Assembly: GCF_020520425.1 (NCBI RefSeq)
Contig: NC_079487.1
Span: 56,024,719-56,088,718, forward strand
DNA length: 64,000 nt
Direction: 5' to 3'
DNA from: Spinacia oleracea
Lineage: Eukaryota; Streptophyta; Magnoliopsida; Caryophyllales; Amaranthaceae
The notes beneath the pieces are model-generated. The model was not told the DNA's origin. It was given only the letters and a program-made list of their open reading frames with translations, and made no database searches. This document shows positions 42,801 to 54,968 of this stretch, one piece after another (within the stretch, counting starts at the first letter, position 1; each line of letters opens with the position of its first letter). The translations under genes were made by a program, and so were the position numbers.

Positions 42801-45800
42801 TTATCGGGCCGTCCCGGATTACTTGAAACGCTTCTAAAAATGGAAACTTTACATAATATTTTATTATTTTCTCACCTTACCTAAGGGCCCACCAACAACC
42901 CTACTACCCCAAATAAACATTAAAAAATTCATAACCCCCCACCACATCCCACTATCTATATTAAACAAATACCCCAATACCTTTCAATTAAATAAGAAGT
43001 CAATTATAATGAATTAAACTCCGTGCCGGTCAAACGGTTTCAAGTATTCCGGGACGGAGGGAGTAGTACCTTACCTGATTATTTTTGTGAAATAATACCT
43101 TTGAAGTACCATTTCTTTTTAAAAGGCCACCTTGTTGCCTGATTTGGTGAAAAAGTCAAGAATTGGGGCATTTGACTTCTTTTTTCCTCTGATTTTCCCT
43201 AGATTGGGGCGTGACTTCACTTTCTCTTTTCTTTTTCCTTTTCTTCTCTGTTTTTCTTCTTCCTAAGCTAGTGTTTTTTTGTTCAGGAAAACAGTGATTT
43301 TCGTTTGATCACCATATTTGTCGATCCTATATTTTATTCCCTGCCCAATCACCTAAAAGCTCAATTGCATAGGTAAACGGCTAAACATCTCTACTTCGGA
43401 TAAACATATACAGACTCACCAGAAAATCAAACAGCGGAATGTTGAATGTCATGCCATAGATTAAAAATGCGGTATCGGTCGCGGTGATGCGGTAACGGAA
43501 CGGTCTCGGTGGACGCGGATCCGGTCGCGGTGGTACAGGACCAATTAGTGAGGGAAATAAAAATTAATTAACAACACTTGTATAAAAAGAGTACATTAGT
43601 GATGGAATTTTTTTTAAGAAAATTAATAAATAAAAGTGAAAAATGCCCATAACCCACTCCCCGGTTCCCACCTACCCCAGCCCCCCACTCCCCAGTTCCC
43701 ACCTACCCCAAAGCAATATATTTAATAAAAGGAAAAGGCTGACGCAGTCCTCACCTACCCCCAACTCACTCACCATATGTGAAAGAACATACTCCAAGAA
43801 TCCCAACTCTTTCTCTTCCTTCCTCCAAATATCCATGGCAGTCTTCAGAGCTTCACTCTTGGCGGTCTTCACATCTTCATTCCTCTACTTCTTCTCTACT
43901 TGACTTCTCTGTTCCTTCTCCTCGTTTCTATGAAAAAATCGGCCGATTTGTGAATTGTATCGGTACATCTCGTGCGATTTTTTGACCAAAACGGTTGATT
44001 CGGGCAAAATATTGTTTTTTTAAAAAGAAAAGCTTGACAACTCGGGAAATCTCGTATCGCCAACATGAAAATCCGAGTCAACTCGAGCAGTACGAGTTAA
44101 CTAGGACAACTTTTTACATCTTATCTTGTATTCGGTTTGTTCAATTTTGCATTTAAAATTGGAACTTGGGAGTAGCTTCTGATTTCAAAAGAAGAGAAGG
44201 AGTTGAATGAAAAGGAAGAACAAATAAAATCAGAACTTAGTTTTAAAAGGCGTGAGGCGCACCAAGGCGCAAGGTGCGAGGCGAAGGCGCGCGCCTTTCG
44301 TACACAAGGCGCATAATTTTTTAAACATTTTTGTGGTACTTATTTTCTGGAAAAATAAAATCAAAATAGTACTACTTGTCCCCACAAGGGGTAAAATAGT
44401 AATTGTAGTAAATTAAAAGCCTTTTTGAGGAAAAAGTTAAACAAAGAGGGGAATAAGGAAGGTTCAGTAACTTTTTGGTCACTAGCTATTCATTTAGATT
44501 CTCAATAGAAGGGTGCCACACTACATAAAATAGTTGCTTTAAAACAGAAAAAGAAGGAATTTACATGACCTTTTGCTGAAAGAGACAAGAAAAAAACGGA
44601 AAATTTGGGGTTCTCTCTCCTCTTTTCAATATAGGAAATTATAACTGTTAGGAGGGAGCCATTAAAGTCATGCGTTTTTGGCCTTTGCGCCTTTTCCAAG
44701 GATCCAAAAGGTGCGAGCCTTTTGGAGGTGCCTAGCGCCAAGCCTTACACCTTACGCGCTTTTTAAAACTAAGAATCATAGAGAGGACGAAGAACAACAT
44801 AAAAAATAGAGTTACAATGAAGAAGAGGAAGGAGATCCGACGAGAAAAGGAACAGAGGAGAGAGAGGGAGTGCGTGTGAGGGAAAGAAAATAAGTAAGGG
44901 AAAAAAAAGATAGTTCAAAGGCATGATTCTTAATTTTTCTACCAGAATCCGGCAATAAGGTGTTTTTCTTTTAATAAAAGAATGCCTATTTTAAGGTACT
45001 ATTTCATAAAAACAAAAATCAAATGAGGTAGTAGTTCACAACATGACAACAAGAGTAAAAAGTAGAGTATTCTTTGACAATTTTTCCTAATAGGTTTGTT
45101 GAAACTACTGTCTTCAAAGAACTTGTTCAAGATTAATTAATTGTTTTCTATCTAATCTAAAAATGTGGTTAGTAAGAATTCAAAGAGAGGGAAAAGTTGT
45201 GCTGATTTAGGGTGTCACTAGCCTCAATAGAGCCTGGGCTTGTGGAGTAGCAAAGAGCAGAATCGAGGGTTCCCGTCTCCATACTCAAATCTAAGCCAGA
45301 TGACTTGTGGACCGGACATTTGATTTAGTTATTTTTTTTTTCATTTATACACCCAATTGATAATTTCTTGTTACACAAAAGTAGCAAGATGATTGTTTGA
45401 AAAAGCACGTGAAGAAGAGACCAAATACAACATGTAGTAAATAAGGGAAAAGAAGAAAGCAAAAGAAAAATACAAAGAGCTTTTCTTGGGGGGTCATCAA
45501 ACATCATTCCCATATGAGACATCAAAAACAAAATGAGGGCCCTAAAAAATATTGGTGGATTCATGTGGACAAATATCTATCTTACTTGGACTCTTCATTT
45601 TACCTCTAAGTACCCGTGTGGGATTCTCGACGCCCGGACATGGTATGGACATTGTACACTTCATTTTGGAACAAAATCATGAAACCTTTTCAGAGAATAG
45701 CCGAGTCATACACTTGGACACATACCTGTGTACGACATTGCTGCCCGAGTCCGAGTAACATAGATAAAAATAATAGGTGAAAGAATTATTTGGAGCAATC

Positions 45801-48800
45801 CAGAAAAAACAAGGGTTAGATGTTGGGGGGAGAAGGCAAGCAATTGCACATTTAACCAAGAAACAGGCTCCTAACACCAACAGCCTTGTCAAAGGTCTAG
45901 GACTATTGCATACTTTAGGTAGCACCAGGGAAAATAACATGGACAAGGTTAAACCTCAACCAGTTAACAATTTTATTTCATGCCTTTCCAGGTTAAAAGA
46001 GGGGGGACATTCTGGATACAGCCACTCAAACTGGGAGTATGTTGATTAGTGATCTATGAAGAAAACAATCAGGTCATGGCGCAAGGCTAAAAGATCCTTT
46101 TGGATGCATATCCATATTTTTACAAGTGCCGAAAAATAACTAGAAAATAGAATTTGTAATTGAAGAAAGAGTGCATAACAAGGATAACACAAGAGTACAA
46201 GACCAAAGAAAAGATATGCCACATAAAAGTCCACCACACAGTACCAAACAACCCAAAAGACATCAAAACCCAACCAACTTCCCCCTAATACATGCTTCAA
46301 CACCTGAACACAATGGAATCAAGTTAAATAAGGAAATAAAGAAATTATACCTTCAGGGTCATACCCTTCCAGATCTTCATGTACACAGCGGCTGAAAGCT
46401 AAAACTTGACGCCACGTATCTTCAGTTATATTGTGCCTTTGGTTTTTCTGAGATAACCCATTCAACAGAAGTAAATAAAACATCATTCGCTATTGATTTA
46501 AAAATATAGACTAGTAATAAGCTGAGCAGGAGGCAGAATCCTAGAATGTACATTGATTTAATGAAGGTCCATACTAAATAAAATCACTGTCACACACGCA
46601 CACTGCACAGTTTATCACTAAAACAGACACAAATTTGAGCTAACAAAGCAGCAATTGTGCCAAGGAGATCATAAGCATGTATTTGTTTGATTAGTGTTTA
46701 AAAATATATTTATATAAATAATGCCAAATTCGTTTTTGGGAAAACGGAATAGCATAAAGGGTGAAAGGAGCAAATCTAAAGGGGGGCAAAAGAGGGATAC
46801 GGAAATAAAAGGTAGATAACCCTTATATGAAACTCTTAAATGTTAAGAATAAAGAATATTTACACTTGTGTCATAACCTTTTCTGCCAGAATGGAAACAA
46901 AGAAACCAAAGGAAGGAAAAGGAAAACAATAAGGTCATTTCACCTCTGTCACAACAAGGGGTTTGGAATGTTGACATAGAAGATAATCAACTAAACCTCT
47001 TGCTTCCAAACAAGGAATACCCTCTTTTGTCCCACTCTACCATCCCTTTTTCCTCTCTAGCCAAGTCTCAGACAGATATTTGAACTCTTTCATGCCAAAT
47101 TTTTAACCATGACAAACCAGTTTAAGTACAAAATTGTATACGCAGAGAAGTGCAAATAATCTTCAATTAGACATCATAAGAACATAGAAAATTTGACACA
47201 TAGAATAACAGAACTCAACAAACATTGAGACTTTGAGATGAGAATCATCTGTACATCCAAATAACAATACAGGATAGTGCTGGCATGTAACACTAACATG
47301 GAATCTGAAAATGTCAAAACAGGATCATGCACCTCAACAAAGTCACACCACTGATCAAGTAGCCGAAACCTTCCAAAAAGGACTACTTTCCATGCAGCTA
47401 TTGCCCTGCTTACAGCTAAACACAACAGAAGAACAGCATCCATGAAGAATGCTTTTGTCAGTAAAAGCATCGAAAACACAATGTGATAGGGATTAGGGAG
47501 GGGGATAAATACTCACTGATATTCTTTTGACCACTTTCCCGGCATATAAAGAACACAAAATCGTAGAAATTTGAAAATTCTGAAAAGTCCCCCTGGAAAG
47601 ATCAAAGGAGAAATATACATTACAATATAAAAATATGAAAAGAATCACAGTCAATCAAAAGATAAGTATTCTTTCTTTTGAGGTCTAGGAGTGGGTATTT
47701 AATACAAAATGGAACCCTACCATTCTATTTAGGCTGGACATTAGCTTGTATAGTTCATCCAAAATCGAAAAGCTGCCAGCAAAAGTTTATAGCATGATAA
47801 GAAAAATAGTTGAATAACTTATAAAGGTAACAGAAGCCATCAGAACCATTGAGTGAACTTAGAACCAAAACTGACTGACATGCAGCCAATACACCTTAGT
47901 TGAAGCAAAAAATTAACTAGTAAATTCAACTTGCATACATTCCCCTGAGCCAATAACCCACATTGACGACATTGAAACCTCCACTATTTGTATCACTAGC
48001 CAGCAGCGGCGGATCAAGGAATTTTATATTGGTTGGGCCAATACTATAACTTCGTTCTATATACTTTTCTGTAAAAATATTTTTAAATAAATACACTTAT
48101 AGATACGTTAATATACTATGTTACATCACTATACCCAAAAAAAATGAAATTGAAATAAGATTGCAATTGTTGTAAACGAAAACAATATTGTCTATAAAAT
48201 TTATGATCTTTTATCAAGTTATTGTCTAAAAAAAGTTGGACACGTTTTATTTGCATGTGATAGAGTTTGAACCCTTGACCTTCAGGGAAAGAAGCCACGT
48301 CAATACCAACTAAGATATCATGACAATTTGTTCTAAACATGAAACAAAAATGCTTATATTTCTTTTGGCTAATAGGGCGGGCCAAGGATATTTAGCCCTT
48401 AAACACTATCGAGAACATATGAAGACTGGGAAAAATTAGGATGATTCCCTGAAGCTAAAAGGCATCCATGATCACATCCACACCATCAAGATCAGCATTA
48501 ATGCCTCTAGAGTGGTTCCAGCCCAGGTGGAGTGAAGGAGAGCAGAATATGAACAACGCACTAGCACAAAACAAAGAAGCAATTCCCATTAATCCCTTAA
48601 CCCAAATCGCAATGAATTTCTGCTTTGGTTATTCGTTCAGAATCTAAAGCCAACAGGTTGGTGACTTTTCAGGCTCTACTGAACTAAGAGAAATTCATAA
48701 TCTCGTCTGAAAATCCAAAGTGGATAATTTAAGACAATGGAGAAGCACATGGCTTATTTCATACAAAATCCTCAAAAAAACAGCTTCATTTCATGTTGTG

Positions 48801-51800
48801 ACAAGTAACACCCACAATAACTGTCAATTTCTTTCCTTTTCTTTTATTTTGACAGCATATTAGGGTCCTTAATGATTTCGCCATTGAATGAGAAATTTAC
48901 CTAGTCGAAAGAATTCTACAGATTCAACCGTTAACAATATTGAACTCAAACTTAGATGAGTTGATGCCCAAAAAAGCATATGTTTAGATATTTGCGGGAG
49001 AAATAAAATGAAAATGTTTAACCAATACTTAAAAAACTGCATAAAATAATGCACTGAATAAGCCAACGAAACACAGGAAGATTGTTGTAAAGGAAGAGCT
49101 TGAGGACACTAAATGGCAGCCAACATTATGGTTGAGATTTTTGGCATAAATTTGGACATTTTGGGATATTAAATTATTGTATACAGTATGTTTGAGATAT
49201 TCTGTTTATAAGTTATTATTTGAAATATCTTGAAACATTGTATTTGGTTAGCATTTGAGGATGGAAAGGAAAGAGAGGGAAAAAGAGGGAAGAGGAAGGG
49301 AGGTGGGGGGAGAAAAGAACAAGCCTCCATTTTCCATCCAAATATTTCTGATAGTGCAGGGATTTGGTTTATTATAAAGGAAAGAAAATGAATCCCATCA
49401 CGTCTTTCCCCTCACTTTCCTTCGTGATAAAATATCGTGAACATGGGAATAATAATGGTAACAGTAGCGTTGTCAAGGTAGCGGCTTGTAACGGATGAAA
49501 CGCATCACAGCCAACACAGTATGAATTTTTGAAAAATTAAAATTACTGAGTTTTAACCTTATTTACAACTTTTTAGGTTAAGAGGTATTCTTTCAACATA
49601 ATACAATTAACCCTATAATAATATGAGTAGTTTATATATTTAGTGAACCGATAATTACTTAAACTAACATGTTACATTAACTACATAAATACTAAGTAAA
49701 ATACTTTAGCCATTTTTAGAATGGATGTGAGGGGTAAAAACAGCCACATAATTCCCATTATTTAATGGAGGGTGTTGCGAGAAGGATGTGATTTCCTCGC
49801 AGCATTATGTAACGGGGTTAGTGGGAAGGCAACTCCATAATCCGCTACAGAACCCTTTCCCTCCAAATCTTCCTATCCAATCATGACATAGAAATTTTCT
49901 TCCTTGTTTCCGCGTTGAATTTAGGTTATCAAAAACCACTATTCTTATGTTCTGTTCTAAATTTTTGAAATTGCACTTAATAATTCACCTTACGTGGGAG
50001 GATCCACAAAGCAGGCAGTATCTAGAACTATCAGAGAAAACATGCAGCATATGTCATGTTAATTTACCGTCTACAATACAAGCACCGAATCACAAAGGCG
50101 GGTAGTGGTGAACAAGCAATATAAAAGAGTAACAATAAAGAATGGCTGCCATCAAATTTGTTCAGACCTCAAGATTGACACTTTACAGGTCAATTCATTT
50201 TCGGTTTTTCAGGAAAGGCCAAAGGAAAAGAATATCGACACTCTTCTTTCTCTTTGGCTGTCCTTGATCTCTATTTTACCACATCCAGAACAACTGTAAC
50301 TTAGGCACCACCCACCCTAATTCCATCCCCACTAACGCACACAAGCTTTTACTCAAGCGGTTTCCCATCTATTGTAAGTTTGTCGCCACTACCATAAACC
50401 CATCCACTTATCCCCTTTGAGAATTTAAATTAGACCATATCAGTTCGTTAGGATTACCGTGAAGAGGAAGCAAGGCAGTTAATTAAAGCAAGAAAGAGGG
50501 GAAGAGAAGATCAGATCCTCTAATTACTGAATAATAAGCATTCAAAATAATTTAAGCACTTTTCTTGGCGCATACCCGTCAAAATAGATAAACCCGTAAA
50601 AAACCGAGTATAAATATTATTTACTGAGAAATGCAACACCCTGCATCCATAAATAATATACAAAAGAATTTATCATCCTTTTTTTTAATAAATAACAAGC
50701 CTGGGCAAGTATGTTTTCAGTGAACTTTTATTCCGAATTATTGACTACAAAATCACGATCTTCAATTAAACATTCATAATTATGTTACCCAGAATCCACC
50801 ACTCAACCTCATTAAGGATGCATCTCCACTCTTGACAGAAAGTTGAAGATTTACCTCATACTCATGTTTGAATCCACTGTTTTTGTCAGATCGGCCATTG
50901 CCTCTCTTAAAAACTTAACCTTTTCGGAATCATCATCGTACATGTTGCCGGCTTCTTTGTAAGAATACGCATTTCCTGATTTGATATCTGACAACAGGCC
51001 AATTAGAGTGAAAAATAGAACAGCGCAACAGATGCAGGAAAGTAGGAACAATGATCAGGAAATAACAAAGAGCCCTTAAACAATAAATGAAAAATGTTCT
51101 TGCACAAGTTATACATATGGGTCTGGCTACCACAGAACAGAAGAAGAACAAAGGCTTCATACGTAGGTACACTACTAGCTCCAAATGCACCAGTAAATTA
51201 TTTTTGATAGACAAAGAAACACTTATCCCCTCAAAACCCCAGCAGTCCTACTGTAATAAGAAGAGATCTATGTAAATATAAGTGAATAAGATATTCTCTC
51301 CCAACAATCATTGGTTAAACATATATGCAGGAGACAACATCCCCGGCACTAAACAAATTTGCCATTCCGAACAGGAATACAGTATTGAAATGTTTTTACA
51401 TTCGTCATTTGATTGGCAGACTTCTTGGCAGCATTACGGTGTGTACCCCCCTTGAAGGTACAAATTTTATCCCTTGGCATAAATATGAAAATAACAACTT
51501 GAATGCTTCGTATTTGATAGCATATTAATTCCCTAAACTCCTAAGGTTTCCTAACACTGTTGAACACTTCAATCTGACAAATTACAATTCACCACTGCTG
51601 TGAATTTCGAACAAACCCAGAGAATCGCAAATGACAAAAGAGATCATTAAACCAGTAAATCCCCCAAACAATTAGACATACACCATTTCACCCTACATTT
51701 CACCCAAGGTAAGCAAACAAATCGAAATTATGAAATAAACCAAATTATGAGAACAGCTAAGGAATCGAACCAACATAAAGTAAAATTAACCATCTCAAGA

Positions 51801-52024
51801 AATTCAGAATCACAAAAATTGTAAAAATTTAATCAATCAACAAATAGATTAATCATTAAGAAAATCAACAATCAGCAACAAGCAATTCGACATAGAACAA
51901 CGTAAAATACTCCAGAAAAAGTTCATTAATTGTATAAAATTGAAATTGAAATTGAAATTGAATTACCGCAGAATCGCTGATAGATATCAAAGATTTCGAA
52001 TTGGTTTGGAATGGAGTAATCCAT
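36892..52024 (-). CDS. DCN1-like protein (cullin neddylation cofactor), nine exons, 311 aa
   Basis: CDS exons: 52024-51967, 50987-50855, 47772-47721, 47592-47517, 47415-47333, 46447-46351, 41503-41458, 37475-37381, 37187-36892. Every intron is GT-AG, every phase fits, and the total is 936 nt ending in TGA. The protein starts MDYSIPNQFEIFDIYQRFCD. Residues ~65-182 form the PONY/cullin-binding domain: GDFSEFSNFYDFVFFICRE, SRAIAAWKVVLFGRFRLLDQ, KNQRHNITEDTWRQVLAFSR, and the signature LIDDFVEHMYR. DCN1-like proteins act with E2 to attach NEDD8/RUB to cullins and so activate SCF-type ligases. There is no N-terminal UBA domain. A C-terminal tail of ~130 residues with basic LPGLKRKF and CKRRKHQ could be a nuclear signal. 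This layout suggests the Arabidopsis AAR3 type, which I offer as a candidate only. Introns of 3.1, 4.8 and 4.0 kb carry transposons. Confidence 0.92.
37589..37620 (+). repeat. AATAAC/AAT microsatellite in intron 8-proximal region
   Basis: Short runs of CAATAA units followed by TAATAA, in intron 7 upstream of exon 8. Confidence 0.7.
37816..38311. mobile_element. Non-autonomous Mutator-like element, ~496 bp, intron 7
   Basis: GGCAGTACC is repeated at 37807-37815 and 38312-38320, a perfect 9-bp duplication. The ends are weakly inverted (ATGGTGTAAAAACTCG; CATAGTTATAAAATGCGG from the other side). Near its ends it has GC-rich sub-repeats (ACCGATACCG, GAGTTAACTCG). A relative lies at 43455-44119. 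No transposase. Confidence 0.72.
38728..39705. mobile_element. Inverted-repeat DNA element, ~980 bp, intron 7
   Basis: The first ~130 bp (GGAAAAATTGATTCTAATAA...) are inverted at the other end (GGAAAGTTTGATTCCAAAAA on the reverse strand), including the block AAAACAGTCCCACA and AAGAATAATCCAA. I could not find a convincing target duplication. No transposase; the class is uncertain, perhaps Mutator-like. Confidence 0.65.
40919..41438. mobile_element. Stowaway-type MITE (Tc1/mariner), intron 7, with nested MITE
   Basis: Terminal repeats CTCCCTCCGTCCC and GGGACGGAGGGAG, flanked by TA (40917-40918 and 41439-41440). Its right end lies about 17-20 bp from the splice donor of exon 7 (41457). A second MITE sits inside. 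Confidence 0.85.
41072..41328. mobile_element. Second Stowaway-like MITE nested in the first
   Basis: CTTCCTCCATTTTTT at 41072 and AAAAATGGAGGAAG ending 41328, flanked by TA. Inner repeats TTGCACCATC and GATGGTGCAA also match. Confidence 0.8.
42767..43063. mobile_element. Stowaway MITE inside the Mutator-like element
   Basis: CTCCCTCCGTCC at 42767 and GGACGGAGGGAG ending 43063, flanked by TA. Long inverted inner repeats (GGAATACTTGAAACG / GTTTCAAGTATTCC). Confidence 0.87.
43455..44119. mobile_element. Relative of the 37816-38311 element, inverted orientation
   Basis: CATAGATTAAAAATGCGGTA with GGTCGCGG sub-repeats at one end and GAGTTAACTAGG...TTTTTACAT at the other correspond to 37816-38311 read in reverse. 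No matching duplication found; boundaries approximate. Confidence 0.55.
44236..44773. mobile_element. MITE with CTTAGTTTTAAAA ends
   Basis: CTTAGTTTTAAAAGGCG at 44236 is inverted at 44757-44773 (CTTAGTTTTAAAAAGCG on the reverse strand). Flanks AATCAGAA and AATCATAG match at 6 of 8 positions, perhaps an 8-bp duplication as in hAT elements. Interior rich in GGCGC/GCGCC near both ends. A related right end occurs at 42249-42265. Confidence 0.55.
48003..49847. other. Intron 2: probable DNA-transposon remnants
   Basis: CAGCGGCGGATCAAGGAATT at 48003 resembles hAT-type ends and the region to ~48400 carries typical non-coding filler, but the other end is unclear. GTAGCGGCTTGTAACGG at ~49480 is partly inverted as GTAGCGGATTATGG near 49847. 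No coding exon was found here; the flanking exons join in phase without one. Confidence 0.4.
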
Positions 52025-52177
52025 GATGAGATTATTAGACTTAGGGCTTCGATTTCATGAATTGAAATTTACAATCGGGGCAAAAAACGAAACCCTAAGC
52101 AATCCCAGCTCGGAAGCGTTATCTCTCTCTTTCTCTCTCAAAGTTTTTTCAGTTTGTTTCTCTCTCCTCTCCTACTG

Positions 52178-52184
52178 TTTTATA
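52178..52184 (-). promoter_or_regulatory. TATA box of the DCN1-like gene
   Basis: TATAAAA on the reverse strand, about 155 bp upstream of the ATG, followed by a GA/CT-rich 5' leader (52100-52175). Spacing fits transcription starting near 52150. Confidence 0.6.
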
Positions 52185-52262
52185 CATGCACGCTAAACTG
52201 CCAGAGTTGAATTTGAGTCTGGGTCTGTCTGGTCTAGTTGAATCAAAAGGTCTTGCGCGCAC

Positions 52263-52553
52263 AAGGTGTACAATAAATTTATTGTACACCAAGATAACTT
52301 TTACCCATTTTTTTATAACTTTAACCTAGTTTTGATTAACTTTTATATTAGTAAAAAAAAAAGTTGATAGATAAATATTTTAAAGGGTTAAATTATTAAT
52401 TTTATACATTATTATTGATTTTGAAGAAATAAGTTTTACTAAAATGAAAAAAATTATCACTAATAAATAGATAACTTTTACCTATATAAGCTTAACTTTT
52501 AAACATTTTAAGTTAACTTTTACTACGGTGTACAATAAATATTGTATACCCTT
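52263..52553. mobile_element. Small MITE in the DCN1-like promoter region
   Basis: AAGGTGTACAATAAA at the left end is inverted at the right (AAGGGTATACAATATTTATT on the reverse strand). Both ends are themselves palindromic (TACAATAAATTTATTGTA). It lies ~80 bp upstream of the TATA box. Confidence 0.6.
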
Positions 52554-53457
52554 TGTAAATAAGAATTTGTGTAGTTGAATTGAGTCGAGTAGAATCTTCA
52601 AGTTTGAGAGGAGATAAGATTTGTTATGAGCAAATAAGTTTAGTGGTTTTAATAAATTACGTGCTACCAATTAAGGTTGGCACGAGTGATTAAGGGATTT
52701 TTACTCCTTAACTATATTAAGGTGGGAGAAAATGAGGGATGTTGCCCATCGAGATACCATGTAAATTCCTGCGCGAGATTTGTTCTCGTGGGGAATTACT
52801 TTCTTTGTGAACTTTCTAGAAAATATCTTGCTCTTATTTGGTTAGTTTGTTCTAGTGGAAAATTACTTTTTTGTGAACTTTTTAGAAAATGTCTTTGTTC
52901 TTATTTGGTTGCACTAAAAGCACTCCCAGCAAAATGCTCGCGAGGAAACTTGGAAAATCTCGCAAGGCTTTCTCTTTTAATTTTTTGCTCACGGAATTAT
53001 GGGTCCCACTTTGCTATTTATTGCAGGCAAAAAGACAGCCAAAATGCATGAAATTTCAAAAAAAAGCCGTTGGTTTTGCAAATTAATCCAAAAAAATAGG
53101 AAAGATTCCTTTTGCTGACTGGGCACAGGTAGAGGCCCGATGGGCACTTGACACTTGTCAGAATCAGCATCATCAACAACCAATCCCAAAATTGGGTGCA
53201 ATTTGCAACGGTTATTTTGTGTTAATGGCTAATTTAGCCGAAAATAATTAATTAAAAAAAATTATACCAACGGTCATAAAATTTCAAGACCTATAAATAG
53301 AGACCAAATTTGCTATATTTTGACACACTTTCAAAAATCATTTATCTCTCTCTAAAATCATCAAAATCATTTTTTCATACTAAGTATTACTATAATTTGT
53401 GATATATTCGAAAAATCAGTAACATATATTTTCGAAAATCGTATATCCGGTTTTTAT
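52554..53457. other. AT-rich region without recognised gene
   Basis: No supported gene. A TATA-like CTATAAATAGAG at 53292-53303 (+) precedes the decayed ORF at 53683 and may be its old promoter. Confidence 0.4.
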
Positions 53458-53464
53458 TTATTAA

Positions 53465-53511
<47 letters not shown>

Positions 53512-53547
53512 TCATTATTATTATTATTATTATTGTCATTATTGTTG

Positions 53548-53596
<49 letters not shown>

Positions 53597-53640
53597 TATT
53601 ATTGTTACTAGTAGGTATATTTACTGTTAAAATTATTATT
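53458..53640 (+). repeat. ATT microsatellite
   Basis: About 180 bp of imperfect TTA/ATT triplets with interruptions such as CTCATT, TTGTCATT and TTACTATT. Confidence 0.92.
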
Positions 53641-53682
53641 GTTACTTATTAGTGTGCTTGCATATTTTTTTTTAAAAATAAA

Positions 53683-54322
53683 ATGGACCCTAATTACTAT
53701 TCTGAAAATTTAGAAAACAATGTTGATGATTTTGATCTTAACCTTGACAACACTCAATTATTATTCGCGGGTTAATTCTTCCTCTCAAAAATTTTAACAA
53801 TCTTTTTATGTTAACACTATTGTTGACCATGAATCTGTAGAGGAAAGTGTAATGGAGACACGGGAACCGATCATGACGCATCCATTGTCCGTTAAACCAA
53901 ATCAACCACTTAAGGTTGCATCTCAGTCTCGAAGTTGATCGATTCTGGAGGATGAAGCTTTGGTTGATTCCTACGTTAAAGTATGCTCCGATATGGTTAT
54001 AGGCATCGGCATGAAAAAAGCTGGGATTTGGAGGCTAGCTGTTGTGCGCTATAACAGAATTCAAGTGAGTAGACCGTATGAACTTGTTATAAGAGGCGCA
54101 AACTGTTTAGAGAGTCGTTAGAAAAGGATGTCTCCAGACATCATTTTGTGGGTTGCTAGTTTTGAAGAAGCTGGTAAGTTATTTGCAAGTAGGAATAGTA
54201 ATGCGGACCAAATTGCTACCGCGCACAAGTTATTCCGCAATATTCAGATAACAAAAAGAACTTCACATTGATGAATGTTTGGAAGATGATTATTCATGAT
54301 AACCCGAAGTGGAGGGTGATGA
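53683..54322 (+). pseudogene. Decayed trihelix/NAM-associated protein gene (PIF-Harbinger ORF1-like)
   Basis: ATG at 53683 opens MDPNYYSENLENNVDDFDLN and stops at TAA after ~30 codons. Further frames show EDEALVDSYVKVCSDMV (~53952), KRMSPDIILWVASFEEA (~54123) and TLMNVWKMIIHDNPKW (~54268). These are typical of plant proteins with a Myb/SANT-like domain and a NAM-associated C-terminal domain, often linked to PIF-Harbinger elements. Several stops and frameshifts break it, and a copia LTR cuts it at 54323. Confidence 0.7.
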
Positions 54323-54968
54323 TGAAGGAAATATGTCCTTCACCCAAGGTGCATTAGTCCAATACCAAAGTTCAGATTAATTACGAACAATTAATTCAAT
54401 GAGATCAAGTGATCGGAACAGCTGGTTGGAGAAATGCTTCCGACCAGTGAGTTCTAATCTATATTAGGCTAGCAACTTATTACTCTTGATTGAACCTATA
54501 AGGTTACACCATTGGCATGTAAAAGATCATCGGATTAAATGAATCAGAAATTCATTTAATAGCTTTTCGGGAAATTAGTTCGGGAAATTAGTTCAGAAAT
54601 ATAATTATACGATTTAACATTGGATCGTAAAATCGTATATCGTGATTGCGTATATTCGTAAGCTAGGAGAAACAAATAATCGTATCATACGACAATGGAT
54701 CGTCAAGTATGAAACGGTTAAGCAAACACGAAAGCAAGCCCACAAGCAAGGCAACAAGGCACCAAGGCACAAAGGCCCATGGCCTTGCTGCCTTGGCCAT
54801 GCGCGCACAAAAGGGGCAGCAGCAGCACAGCCAAGGACCGCGCCCCAACTGCTAGATGCGCTAATATGCGTGTTGTTGTCGTGGGCCAAGCTGGCCGGTC
54901 AAGGCCTTGCGGTTTTCGTCGGTTAGCTTGGTTGGGTAAAAGGTTATTTTAATAACCTAAAACCTATG

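Larger units (their letters stand above)
42719..45087. mobile_element. Non-autonomous Mutator-like element, 2369 bp, intron 6
   Basis: A perfect 9-bp duplication TAATAGGTT stands at 42710-42718 and 45088-45096. Inverted ends start GGCAAAATTGTCAAACAATA and, on the other strand, GGAAAAATTGTCAAAGAATA, and remain alignable for roughly 300 bp once the nested MITE is removed. No transposase. It contains a Stowaway MITE, a relative of the 37816 element and a 538-bp inverted-repeat element. Confidence 0.88.

Noticed and set aside
47174..47332. Extension of the ORF around exon 5 of the DCN1-like gene
   Set aside because: The open frame continues past the GT donor at 47332, but the conserved domain jumps to exon 6 in phase, so this part is intron.
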